A DNA stretch of 64,000 bases, taken from NCBI GenBank assembly GCA_963678705.1, contig OY783219.1, forward strand, positions 11,036,001 to 11,100,000, read 5' to 3'. Shown here piece after piece: positions 49,101 to 60,600 of the stretch; the first letter of the stretch is position 1, and each line of letters begins with the position of its first letter. Source of the DNA: Panorpa germanica. Lineage: Eukaryota; Arthropoda; Insecta; Mecoptera; Panorpidae. The translations under genes and the position numbers were made by a program. The notes beneath the pieces are model-generated. The model was not told where the DNA came from, searched no databases, and saw nothing but the letters and a program-made list of their open reading frames with translations.

Positions 49101-52100
49101 GCTTGCTTGTTTACCGCCTACCATACCACCAATCAACCAAGCCTGCAGCAGCGGTTCGGCTAAGAAGAAACAGTCAGGACTCTCGGTAGGCTATCTCTCT
49201 CTTTGTCTTTATCGCTTCCTCTTACACGAGGCCGTACACACCGTTAATCTTATATCTCTATGTATGAAATAGAAAGCCGCCACGCCATGAAACGAAGGTA
49301 CGTATTTCCTCCTATTTTTAAACTTACCAGGTAAAGAATACTTTAGATTGTATTCTAGAACCCAGTTAATAAAGACCTCTAAATTACAATAACTACTTCT
49401 CTCTTTTGATCAGTTCACCTCACTTAAGACTAACGTACTTAGTTTCTTCACGGCACTGACAAATTATAAACAATCATGCTTAGAGTATATAAGCAAATGG
49501 TGTATGTTAAAAGAAACTAAAATAATTAATTTAGATAAGGGAATAATTGTTATTGTAATAATAATAGGAATAGGCATATTAAGAATTTTGGTACAGTGGT
49601 TAACTGATAAAGATTAAAGTAGAGTCATTTTCTCATGATAATGTGACATAATGCGACTACACCCTACTGAAAAAGTTCGAAAAGTGAAATTAATATGTAT
49701 CTTACCGGAATAATGTTCTCCCAGTTAATGTTGACATAGTCATCTCTGTCGTCTCGTTTGTGTTCATGGTGGAATCCAACGGCGTGGAGGATTTCGTGAA
49801 TAACGGTTCCAATGTAATGGCATCCATCACCAAGAGTCAAATCTTGTGCACCCCTACGAATCCAGCCAATCCATGAGGAACATCCACCTCTACAATTCAA
49901 TAAATAGAGAATTTCATTAAAATGTGATTAGTATAAATATGTGTAGAAAATTATTATTATGGAAAATGCTTAACTGGTGGACAAAGTTCACGTAGTCAGA
50001 TTGAGTTGTCCTCTCAACAAAAGTAACACAATTATTAGTGTCTCGTGAGATGTCATTCATAGACTGAAGAATGAGGCCTCTTTGTGCATCTGCAAATAAA
50101 AAGAATTCTCAGAACATATCTAATGCGACACCAACATGCGATATAGAACATTTATTGGAAGAAATAATATCTTCTTTAATACATCGCTAGTACGTATTCA
50201 CGCAGGAAGTTTCATATCAATATAAAATGATTTAAAAAAATTAAGTAAAAATTAAATTGAGGTTATTTTATTTATTTAATTTATTTTAAGCTTCAGTCTC
50301 GTATACCATGTGCAATAATGCAAACGCAAATAATAATTTCGTTCCAGTCTACAAAGGATACAAATAACCATAAAGTTCAATAAATTTAGTACACTCATGT
50401 CTCAACAATGTCAACTTATGAATGAAAATATTTAAATATAAAATTTCGCATTAAATGTGAGAATAATATCGTCTATACATTGCATGTACATGAAATAAGT
50501 ATATATGACAGTACATACTTTGTACATGCAGCAATGTTTAAACATGGACATACATATGACATACAGTGACATACAATTCACAACAGTATATATGTACCAG
50601 TGTTGGCAATCGTACCATAATGGAGTTAGATGTACCATAATTTTGACGTTTGTACAATCTACCATCCTTGTTGTACCATAATGAGGCAAACTACCATAAT
50701 TTCAAAGAATCAAAAATTTATGAATTATCAATTTGATTTTTTATTAATAATCCGTATTTATTATTATATTAATTTTTATTAATATTTCTAACCAATTATC
50801 TTTTATAAATTTGAATTGAAGCGCAAAAATAGAATTTATTACTATATTCTATATTATACATGAGATGACGCTGCCGTCTTAAATGTGACTGGATATTTTA
50901 TGATTCATGTCCACACTCTCTCCACATGTCCTTTTAACGGTTAACATTTTACTTAATTACTTAAAAACTTACTTAATTTTAAAATAAAAATTGTGTAGCA
51001 TTTGGATCAGTAGGATGAATACCAGCAAACTGTATCACAAAAATTTGACAGACAATATTCCAAAACAATCCCAATCCAATTCAGACGACATTGATGAAGT
51101 TTTTTTGCCAAATATTTAGTAATTATAATTTTTAAATACAAGTATTTGTAAAGCGCTACCAATTTATATTCATTACCAATAAATATTTTAAATTATCGTT
51201 ACTTAAAAAAAAGATATATACTCGTATGTATTGTATTTAATTATTATTTAATAATTATGTTAAAACTAACTTCTTTAATAAAGATAACAACTAATATGAT
51301 CTGACTTAAATTAAAGAAAATACATCTAATCCTACTTTTATTTTAATCAAATTTGAATTTGGCGCTATCGAAATATATGTATTCATTTAATCTACCATAT
51401 TTTTTGCAAATGTACCATAATTTTACGGTCTTGGTACCATAACCTTTTTTTTCAGACCTGCCACCCCTGATATGTACATAGGATATGCAATATACATGAA
51501 TGTAATTTATATATTCAAATTTTTTCTTGGTTGTTACCGTTTAGAAGCGTTGACGACATTTTTTTAAAAATAAATCTACCTCTCCGCGCTTCATTCATAA
51601 AACTTTTTAATGACCTTTTTAGGATTATAATATCTTAAGAACTTTTTAAAGATTAAAGGCTTTTAGAATAGATATTACTAAGTTTTAAGTAAGTTAATGT
51701 AAGGTAACGTTAAACATTGAAACATTGATCTTTAAGGTGTTCGAAATCAAGAATTGTTTTCAACTTTTGCAAATTTCGGTAGTATTATGTTTAAATTGTG
51801 ACATCTATTAATGTAGAAAACCCTAGCCAAATGAAATAGACTTATAAAATATATTTACTTACTTAGAGAACCGTCAATGCGAAAAGGGATTACACCACCT
51901 GGCCACAAACCGCTGTCATTTGGAATTGCGTTTCTTCCCTAAAAGAAAAACATATATTTTACATAACTATTAACTTGTACATCATGACATTAAAACAGAT
52001 AGTTTATAATATGACAACGTTATATAGAAATATTCTTTTAGGGACAATTTTCCAATTCTCAGTTTATTATAAACCCAGATTCTAATTCTTCTTCTACTTG

Positions 52101-52615
52101 AACATAACTGTAGCTTAACCTAACATAGTATCTGCGTTATATATTTCATAACTTTCTTTCTAAAAAAAAACTAGAATAAAGAAAAAACACTTTTTAACTT
52201 AAATTTTAGTTTCCCCATAACGGAAATTTAACTGAAAATTGAATAAACTGCACTTAGAGAATATTTAAGTCTTTATCGTAAAATGATAGAGACAACAACA
52301 TATTATACGTTCAACAAAAAAGGACAGCGCTGACAGAGACAGCCTTATCACAGAAGTGCAATAGAGACTGTCTTAAAACAGTGTTGTCACCAGAGTGCTA
52401 CCGGTTATAACAGTTACAATTATTTTACTTACACCCTTTGTGATAATGTCGCCATCATAGAGGTTTTCGCTATACACAGCTTTCGAAGCTTGGATTCGAG
52501 CTTCTTCTTCATTGCAATTTACATCTTCTTTCTTACATAGAGATTTCACTGGCGCCGGAAGCGCAGCAGCAAAGCTGACAAAGATGCAACACACTAGCAC
52601 TAATTTATATAGCAT
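45997..52615 (-). CDS. Astacin-family (M12A) secreted zinc metalloprotease, 'astacin C', six coding exons with two alternative last exons
   Basis: Coding exons on the minus strand: 52433-52615, 51863-51938, 49975-50089, 49706-49889, 48049-48153, then either 47008-47133 or 45997-46122. Junctions are GT-AG with phases 0,1,2,0,0; intron 3 is only 85 bp. The product is 262 aa with either last exon. Residues 1-20 form a signal peptide. The short propeptide carries the YDGDI aspartate switch (Asp56) that caps the zinc in astacin zymogens, plus two extra cysteines (27, 34) absent from its neighbours. The mature domain starts near GRNAIPND (62-69). HEILHAVGFHHE gives zinc ligands His156, His160, His166 and catalytic Glu157. 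The Met-turn SIMIYG supplies Met212 and ligand Tyr214. Cys107, 128, 148 and 260 match the two astacin disulfides. There is no CUB or EGF domain. Known for the family: secreted endopeptidase. Substrate and tissue are unknown. Confidence 0.93.
47008..47133 (-). CDS. Astacin C terminal exon, version 6a (proximal)
   Basis: A phase-0 acceptor (AAATTTAG) opens a 42-codon exon beginning DWTLKTIYDRTGQH and ending LYGCPV then TAG. It encodes the C-terminal helix and the last disulfide cysteine. The acceptor phase matches the donor of exon 5 at 48049, 915 bp away. The nearest minus-strand AATAAA downstream is at 46726-46731, about 280 bp beyond the stop. It agrees with version 6b at 31 of 41 residues, by my own position-by-position count. 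Confidence 0.88.
   Translation of the reverse strand, partial: DWTLKTIYDRTGQHRLISAYDKYAMSPSDAYRVKKLYGCPV
48200..48553 (+). mobile_element. LINE 3' end with poly-A tail (family L2), in astacin C intron 4
   Basis: The reading frame gives DDRCQCGEEGTLDHFIFGC followed by SKLISELLKYLEICKIEL and a stop at about 48464. Then comes a conserved 3' untranslated block (aaaagatgtataaaaatgtt, tgatggtggctata) and a poly-A run. The same 3' block recurs at 28973-29077 and, inverted, at 5345-5690. Confidence 0.72.
50600..51469. mobile_element. hAT-type non-autonomous element with perfect 8-bp target duplication
   Basis: The element begins CAGTGTTGGCA and ends TGCCACCCCTG, imperfect hAT-like inverted ends. 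Both sides are flanked by the identical 8-mer ATATGTAC (50592-50599 and 51470-51477). The 870-bp interior repeats 'taccataat' near both ends and has no transposase reading frame. It lies in intron 2 of astacin C. The 8-bp duplication is the hAT superfamily signature. Confidence 0.88.
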
Positions 52616-52664
52616 TTTATTGATTTTTGAATTAACCAATAATACCAATATTCAATTTATTGAC

Positions 52665-52674
52665 CTATATATAC
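52665..52674 (-). promoter_or_regulatory. TATA box of astacin C
   Basis: On the minus strand GTATATATAG lies about 50-60 nt upstream of the astacin C start codon at 52615. A TATA box about 30 nt before the transcription start would leave a 5' leader of roughly 30 nt, like its sister genes. I found no clear initiator. Confidence 0.55.
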
Positions 52675-52879
52675 TAAAAGATAAATTAAAAGATTTATAT
52701 CTTTAAGATTGCTAAAGAAAACAATATTGATTTATAAGTATATATAGGATATAATCTAATCAAAATCTGTTATATTGTTCTGTTTATTTTCATTTCAACT
52801 AATCATTTGATCATCTTGCAAGTCATTGAACTAGATTCGAGTTATAGTTAGTGGTAAAGAAAGCTAGGTATATAGCTGC

Positions 52880-53239
52880 GGTGTGAACTTACCTGACAAA
52901 AAGAACAATTCCTTTTCCAATTTTCCAAAACTTTTTATTAATAATAAAAAGAAAGGTTTCAACATTCAATACGAATAACTGCCTGGTCTATGCTGGCTAA
53001 TGAACAAAAACTCACAGTTGTCGATAGAAAACAAACTATTAATACATAAATGTACACTTAAATTAATATTGACTTACGGGTTACATGTTTGGGGTACACC
53101 ATCTAACTCAAACATTAAGATCTTGCAAAGATTTCAGTCAAAAACATTAAACATAATTGTAGATGCACCATGGTATATTACAAACGATCTTGCTATACCT
53201 GCAGTGAGACAATATCTGAGCAAAAAATTCGAATGGTGA
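52880..53239 (+). mobile_element. Jockey-like LINE reverse transcriptase fragment
   Basis: From 53000 a 79-residue stretch reads SQLSIENKLLIHKCTLKLIL, TYGLHVWGTPSNSNIKILQR and APWYITNDLAI. This is the well-known C-terminal reverse transcriptase region of Jockey-clade LINEs. Upstream sequence to about 52880 continues in shifted frames. It ends near 53239 where a different LINE begins. Fragment only, not a functional gene. Confidence 0.8.
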
Positions 53240-53249
53240 AATATAAAGA

Positions 53250-53929
53250 CCGAGTTAAATTACCTATTGCCTATTGGCAACCACTACAAAACAGAGGTCA
53301 TTGAGGAAGTAGAGAATTTAGATATCTGGGGTACACTTTTAAAAAGAACAATGGAGAAGAGGCTCAGATAAGGGAGGTAGCAAAGAAGGCGGAGTTAGCA
53401 AGGCGACGGGTGTGGGGATTAGGAGAAAAGGTATTTGGGGGGACATTCAAAAGAGACTATGGATGTTCGACAGATTGATAACCAGTATGATGATGTATGG
53501 AAAAAGATGTAGGCCCGAAAAAGAGAAAGGAGTATTTTGAAAGGAATGGAAGAGAAGGAGGCGCAAGTGTGGAAAAGGGATAAGGAGATACAACAACAGG
53601 AAAGAATGGGAAAAATCGAGAAAAGCAATTACAATACAAGATATAAAAGGATGTGGGAAAGTAATATACCTCAGTACTTAATAGAAAAAGACATAAAAAA
53701 CATAAGAAGGACAGCAAGGTTTAGATTGGGAAATGAGGAGAAAGGAAACAGATACTGGGAAAGTAGTGAGGAAAGAAAGTGTAGAGTGTGCGGAACGGAG
53801 GACGAAACACTGGAGCACATTAAGTTTGATTGTAAGGAAAAAGTAGGGAGTAAGATGAATATTGGGCAGCTCTTAAAAGGGGGCAAGGAAGAGAACAGAT
53901 GGATGGCAGAAATAATTAGAATTGATTAA
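53250..53929 (+). mobile_element. LINE 3' coding fragment with CCHC-like motif (R1/R2-like group)
   Basis: Frames across 53290-53500 read FRYLGYTFKKNNGEEAQIRE and VWGLGEKVFGGTFKRD, and from 53537 an open stretch runs 130 codons. It ends with ARFRLGNEEKGNRYW and CRVCGTEDETLEHIKFDC. This arrangement is common at the end of insect non-LTR polymerases. Several frameshifts are present. Related debris lies at 2700-2960, 18730-19100 and perhaps 36000-36260. Confidence 0.72.
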
Positions 53930-53986
53930 AGAGATACAAGGTCAACTTTTACATATTTTGACATACAATCAAATTTTTATATATCA

Positions 53987-56900
53987 TCCTATATTATAAT
54001 GTCCGAGGTGTATGTTTGTTTTCTTATATGTTTATATGTTTACGCGATTCGTATGGTAGCTCGAAAACGGCTCCATGGAAGTTTTTAAAAATTTCCTATT
54101 TCGTAGAGAAAAAAATTCTAAGACTTTTGGCGTCCCCGAATTTTCCCCTGAATTTCCTGGAAACCCGTAATTTTGGAAAAACTGGAAAAAAGGTGATCCC
54201 TTTTTTGCTGTATTACTTTCAAGTCGTAAAAGATAGAAAGTTGAAATTTTGCATGTGTATTAAGCTATTTATTGCTGACATTTCTCAAAAATTAGAATTT
54301 CAAAAATAGAAAAAGGGGGGGTTGAAGAAATTCGGGGGCCCGGTAGGGAACTTTGGAGAAAGTTCATATTCTGGATTGTAGAATAATTAAGTATATTATT
54401 AATAAAAAAAAATTCAAAATTTCAAAATTTTATTTGGGGGCACGGGGGCAGTATTTTCCGAGAGTAAAAATTGTGCTAGAAAGTTGAAATTTTGTATATA
54501 GGCTAACCTTGGTAACTTATTTACGAATCGAAAAAAAAAATCCCAAATTTTGAAAAAAAGTTGGTCAAATAACGCATAAATTGAAAATATTTTTTATTTT
54601 GACAAAAAAAATTATTTTTTTAGTCAATTTATATGTGTTAATGTATATGTGCGCGAGTTTATTTATTATTTCAATTTAAAAATAGAACAGTGAAATATGA
54701 AATTTAATTACGAATTATTTTATTGGATTCAAATGATACACGCCAAAAAGACGTCGCCTTGCGACGGGGGTAAACTCAAGTATATTATAATGTACCAAGT
54801 GTATATTTATATTCTTATATGTTTATCTTATATTATAATGTCCGAGGTGTATGTTTGTTTTCTTATATTCTTATATGTTTATATTCTTATATGTTTACGC
54901 GATTCGTATGGTAGCTCGAAAACGGCTCCATGGAAGTTTATAAAAATTTCCTATTTCGTAGAGAAAAAAATTCTAAGACTTTTGGCGTCCCCGGATTTTC
55001 CCCTGAATTTCCTGGAAACCCGTAATTTTGGAAAAACTGGAAAAAAAGTGAACCCTTTTTTGCTGTATTACTTTTAATTCGTAAAAGATAGAAAGTTGAA
55101 ATTTTGCATGTGTATTAAGGCATTCAATGCTGACATTTCTCAAAAATTAGAAATTCAAAAATTGAAAAAGGGGGGGTTGAGGAAATTCTGGTGCCGAGTA
55201 GGGAACTTTGGAGAAAGTTCGTATTCTGGATTCTAGAATAAATAAGTATATTAATAATAAAAAAAATTTCAAAATTTCAAAAATTTTATTGGGGGGCACG
55301 GGGCAGTATTTGCCGAGAGTAAAAATTGTGCTAGAAAGTTGAAATTTTGTATATAGGCTAACCTTGGTAACTTATTTACGAATCGAAAAAAAAAATCCCA
55401 ATTTTTGAAAAAAAGTTGGTCAAATAACGCATAAATTGAAAATATTTTTTATTTTGATAAAAAAAATATATTTTCTTAGTCAGTTTGTATGAAAAATTAA
55501 TTGTTATTATACGTAAAAATAGTATGAGACGAGTTTATTTTTTATTTCAATTTAAAAATGGAATTAAATTTTGACATGAAATTCAAGCCACACACAAAAA
55601 ACAGACGTCGCTTGCGACGGGGGTAAAAGCTAGTCTTATTTATAATGTCCGAGGTGTATGTTTGTTTTCTTATATTCTTATATACTTATATTCTTATATT
55701 CTTATATGTTTACGCGATTCGTATGGTAGCTCCTAGAACGGCTCCGTCAATGTTTTTGAAAATTGCCTATTTCGTAGAGAAAAAAATTCTAAGACTTTTG
55801 GCGTCCCCGGATTTTACCCTGAATTTCCTGGAAACCCGTAATTTTGGAAAAACTGGTAAAAAAAATGGTCACTTTTTGCTGTATAACTTTGAGTTGGTAA
55901 GAGATAGAAAGCTGAAAATTTTCATGTGCATTAGGGTATTCAATGCTGACATTTCTCAAAAATTAGAAATTCAAAAATTGAAAAAGGGGGGGTTGAAGAA
56001 ATTCGGGGGCCCGGTAAGGAACTTTGGAGAAAGTTCATATTCTGGATTCTAGAATAATTAAGTATATTATTAATAAAAAAAAATTCAAAATTTCAAAATT
56101 TTATTGGGGGGCACGGGGGCAGTATTTGCCGAGAGTAAAAATTGTGCTAGAGAGTTGAAATTTTGTATATAGGCTAACCTTGGTAACTTATTTACGAATC
56201 GAAAAAAAAAATTCCAAATTTTGAAAAAAAGTTGGTCAAATAACGCATAAATTGAAAATATTTTTTATTTTGTTAAAAAAAATATTTTTTTTCAGTCAAT
56301 TTATATGTCATGTATATGTGCGCGAGTTTATTAATTATTTCAATTTAAACATAGAATTAAATATGAAATGTAATTACGAATTATTTTATTGGTTTCAAAT
56401 CATACAACCCAAAAAGACTTCGCTTTGCGACGGGGGTAAACGTTACTGGAATTTAAATTTTTACATGAAGTTCAAGCCACACACAAGAAACTGACGTCGC
56501 TTGCGACAAGGGTAAAAGCTAGTATATTATAATGTCCCAGGTGTATATTTATATGTTTATATGTTTATATGTTTGTTTGTTGCTGAAATTCGTATGGTAG
56601 AATGAAAACGGCTCCGTCAATGTTTTTGAAAGTTTGCTATTTCGTAGAGAAAAAAATTCTAAGACTTTTGGCGTCCCCGGATTTTTCCCTGAATTTCCTG
56701 GAAACCCGTAATTTTGGAAAAACTGGAAAATTTGAAAAAATACTTTTGCAAATATCTGACGAACTAGAAAAGATGAAAAACTGAAATTTAGTATGTGTAT
56801 TGAGATCATAATTGTGCACATTTGCCGATAGTTGGAAATTTGAAATTTGAGTTCAGTAGCGGCGCAAATTTCCGGGGGCAATGTTAGAATAGAGTTAGGA

Positions 56901-57661
56901 TGTTCAAATTTAATATGTAGGCTCGCTGTAGACAGTAATTAATGAAAAAAAATTAACAGCCCTAAATTTCCAGTGGCGGCGGGAGTTGAGACAGTAAAAG
57001 CTGGAAATATTGAAAAAGTAGTATTTAAACTTAGGGTATGTATTAAAACACTAATTGCGCATGTTTGCCAATAATTGGATTACCAAAATTTTAATTCAGT
57101 AGCGGCGTGATTTTTTGGGGGCAATGTCGCAATAGAGCTAGAACGTTGAAATTTGGAACATAGGCCCTATATAGATAGTAATTAAAGGAAAATTAAACAA
57201 AATTGCAAATTTCCAGTGGCGGCGGGCGCTGGGGGCCAAAAACCAGAAATATAAAATATATAGAGATGAAAGGCTATAGTTTAGAATATATGTTCTTAGA
57301 TACAAACAAAATAGATCCCCGTGCTAAAATTTGACAAACTCGTTCAGTAGCGGAGGTTTGTGGGAGGTACTAATGCTAAAATATAAATAAAAACCTGAAA
57401 TTTAGTATGCAGATATCTGCATCTGCGTCAATATCATACACGCCAAAAAGACGGGGGTAAACTCTGGGCTTTAAAAGAGACTTTAAAGACTTTAAAGAGA
57501 AAAAATTCTAAAACTTTTGGCGTCTCTGTATTTTTCTATGAATTTCCTGGAAACCCGTAATTTTGGAAAAACTGGAAAAAAAGTGAGCCCTTTTTTGCTG
57601 TATTCCAAATTCAAGCCACACACAAAAAACAAACGTCGCTTGCGACGGGGGAAAAAGCTAG
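53987..57661 (+). mobile_element. Head-to-tail array of Helitron-related units
   Basis: Units begin TC-[CT]-TAT..TATAATGTCC(G/C)AGG and end with the GTCGC/GCGAC hairpin, GGGGGTAAAAG, CTAG. Boundaries: unit 1 53987 to about 54780 (end degraded to CTCAAG), a 45-bp 5' stub to 54825, unit 2 54826-55633, unit 3 55634-56522 and unit 4 from about 56523 to 57661. At 55633/55634 one unit's CTAG is followed directly by the next unit's TCTTAT. Unit 4 resembles the outer part of the astacin A intron copy. All copies share a stretch translatable as KKILRLLASP..NFLETRNFGKTG. I do not regard it as a gene, since frames differ and stops intervene. Hairpin and CTAG ends are known Helitron features. Confidence 0.78.
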
Positions 57662-60600
57662 TCTTATTTATAAACTTCTATAATTATTATATGCTGATAA
57701 TAAGATTAGATTTTGTTGTTGTTATAAATTAATTTTGAAATTATTAGATAATATTATTACATAATAATCAATATATGTAACCAACTAATTAATTTGTGTT
57801 AAACCATCTATAAATTACGGTACTCAAATTTCCTGATATTTTGACCCCATTGGTGTAATGGCACACATTTCAATTAATACATTTTTTTTATATTTAGCCC
57901 TTCCCCGCACACCTTGCTGGTGACATAATTTATGTTTAAGACATTCGAAGACATTTTGGATAAAAAACGAAAGCAAAAATTTCATTAGCAAAATGCATTA
58001 CCCCACCCCATAAACGGAAGCTTGAAAATACGAAATTTCTTTTCCTGAACGTACCCAAATATATTTTCTACCTATGGCTTAGAATATCCTTCGAAAAATC
58101 TTACTCAAATTGTAATCAGGCTATTTGACATTACCACGATACGAAAAAATGTTTGTAGGTATAAGTGTTTCCTTCCGCTTGATTTCTCTTTCTCATTTCA
58201 CACAACACATGCGAACCATTATTGAGAATTGCCATTATAAAATACTAAGCGATTAGAAGAGGTTAAGATACATTCAAATTGATTTGTTCTTTTTACTCTT
58301 AAGTCATCTCTATCTCATTTATATCCAGTGCTAGTTAACTCTTTCTTCTTAGAATTTAGTAGTTCTTCTTACTTACTGCTTAGTGGTTTTATGATAACAT
58401 ATTATTGCAATTGCGTATCTGTAATAGGGTGTAATAATTATAACTTTGTTAATATTTTGCCCCATTAAAAATTAATACATCTACAATTGGTTATGTGAAC
58501 TTTTCATAAAGTGATAGAGAGTTTACAAACCATAAAATTTCTTCCAGCTATCCATGTGACAAACCTTAGTTAGCAAATGATTTATTTGATTAGAATCCCT
58601 GCTAATGTATTTCGCTTGAGACCTACTGCTATAAGGTTTGAATATTTAATAGAAGCCGGTATAACAGGTGTGTATTATAAAAGTAGAGTAAATTATGTAA
58701 TAATTTAATGCCCGCTAGATTTTAGTCTTGCCGCACGTTTCGTAAAGTTCAGTTGCATTTTCGAAAAGGTATAGAAAATATATTATTCCTTATGTCAATA
58801 TTTAACGTATATAATATATACGAAAATAAATATTTAGTGTTTTATATATATTATTTATAATTTTTTTGTGCTGTTTAATATAAAAAATGTGATTCAATTT
58901 ATTTATTTATTTGAAAACTTTTTTTCAAAGTTTTATTTATTTATATTACTTCTAATTATTATTGTTTGTGGTTTTTAAGTGATAATTTCATATAAATAAT
59001 TCAGTAGTTATTTTATCGTGTATTTTTTATTATATTTATTAATAAAAAAGTTGTAATTTTTATTTTTATTACTTGAACGAAATATTTAAGTTTTCAAGAT
59101 TATATTTTTAGATTCACATGTTGCATGTTTTTGCCGTCTGCAGAGACGAAACGCAAAATTACTAACTTTGAATCGGTTCTCCAACTGTTGAAATCTTTAG
59201 TATAAATAAATTTGATGTCAGCTTGTTATTTTTATTTATTTTGCGGTATAATTTTATAAATAGACATGGTTCATTTTCTAGGCATATTTCACTGATCAAT
59301 TAATATATGAAAATTAATTATATATGAATTATTTATATGAATGTTTTATATGAATGACAATTAGCCGCGTGTTTTGTGTTAAATTTAAACAAATCGGTAA
59401 GTGATCTAATCCAGCTATTAATAGTTTAAGAGTAGAAAATAGTTCTTGTCTCATGGAAGCATGCTAATTAAAGGACGTCGGTTTTGTAATTCAAAATAGG
59501 TAAATAAAAATGTAAAATTACAGCAATAATTAAATGTAAAGTAATTTATTAAAAGTTACGTTAAGTCTTAATTGATAAAGTTAACCAAAAAATTAACAAA
59601 TTTAAATATATATAAAAAATTATTTTAGTTCAAATTGTGTCTTAAAAGAGCCGTAAAAATCTACGATACGATGGTCTATTTTATTAAATTTGTTCTTATG
59701 TACATTATAAAGAAATTAGTGCTTTTTTATTGTCTCGCAGATTTGTACGGTATAACTTGTTTTAAGCATGAGTCACCGCCGCACTTTACTAATTTAAACT
59801 ATGTTTATATTAGTTTATACCGAGTTTCCCTCCAATTAAAAGAAAAAATGATTTTCTCGAAGTTTGTATAACCCGAGCATATTTAATGGCGTATTATTTT
59901 CGTAATTTATTTACGCACTGTCAATTCAACACCACATTTTATAGTTTTACACCAGTTTTGCCGTTTTTTCGAAATAGAACAGAACAATACAATATTTTCT
60001 CACTTATATTTCAACAAGAGTGGTTTTTTTATGGATGATTCAACAAGAACTATCATTTTAAATCAATATAAAAATGCAATATTTCGGCGATTTTTGGCAA
60101 ATATTAAGTTTCATTACTAACCTTAGAGTTTGCACTTTAGATTAATATAAAAATATCACAGAAATATTTCACAGAAATATTGCTATTTTCTATTGATTTA
60201 AAATGACCGCTCGTATTGAAAGACCATATATAATAATCAAATCTACAAAATGCACAAATATTATATAGCAATTAAAGCGAGATAAAACCTATCTGATGAA
60301 ATCGCAGAAATATAATTATAACAAATTTAGAAAAAAAACAATCAATTTTCAATCTTTATTAGCACTTATAATAATATATACATTTATATAATATACATAT
60401 ATAAATACGAGTATTGGTGTTAAAAACATAGTGGTTAAATTAGATTCATTGATTTAGGTAATAAGGTATATTTACAATATATAATAAACATTATGTATAT
60501 AAACTTTCTCTGCGTTCAATTATAGTTCAAATTACGAGAGTTCGGCGACGACTCATACTTAAAACAAGTTGTGGGGTATAAACTGACGATATAACTAAAA

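Noticed and set aside
54697-56052. Frames of 126 and 135 codons in the array at 54-56 kb as possible genes
   Set aside because: They run through the Helitron 5' repeat region (ttatatgttta) and across unit boundaries. They are non-coding Helitron body.
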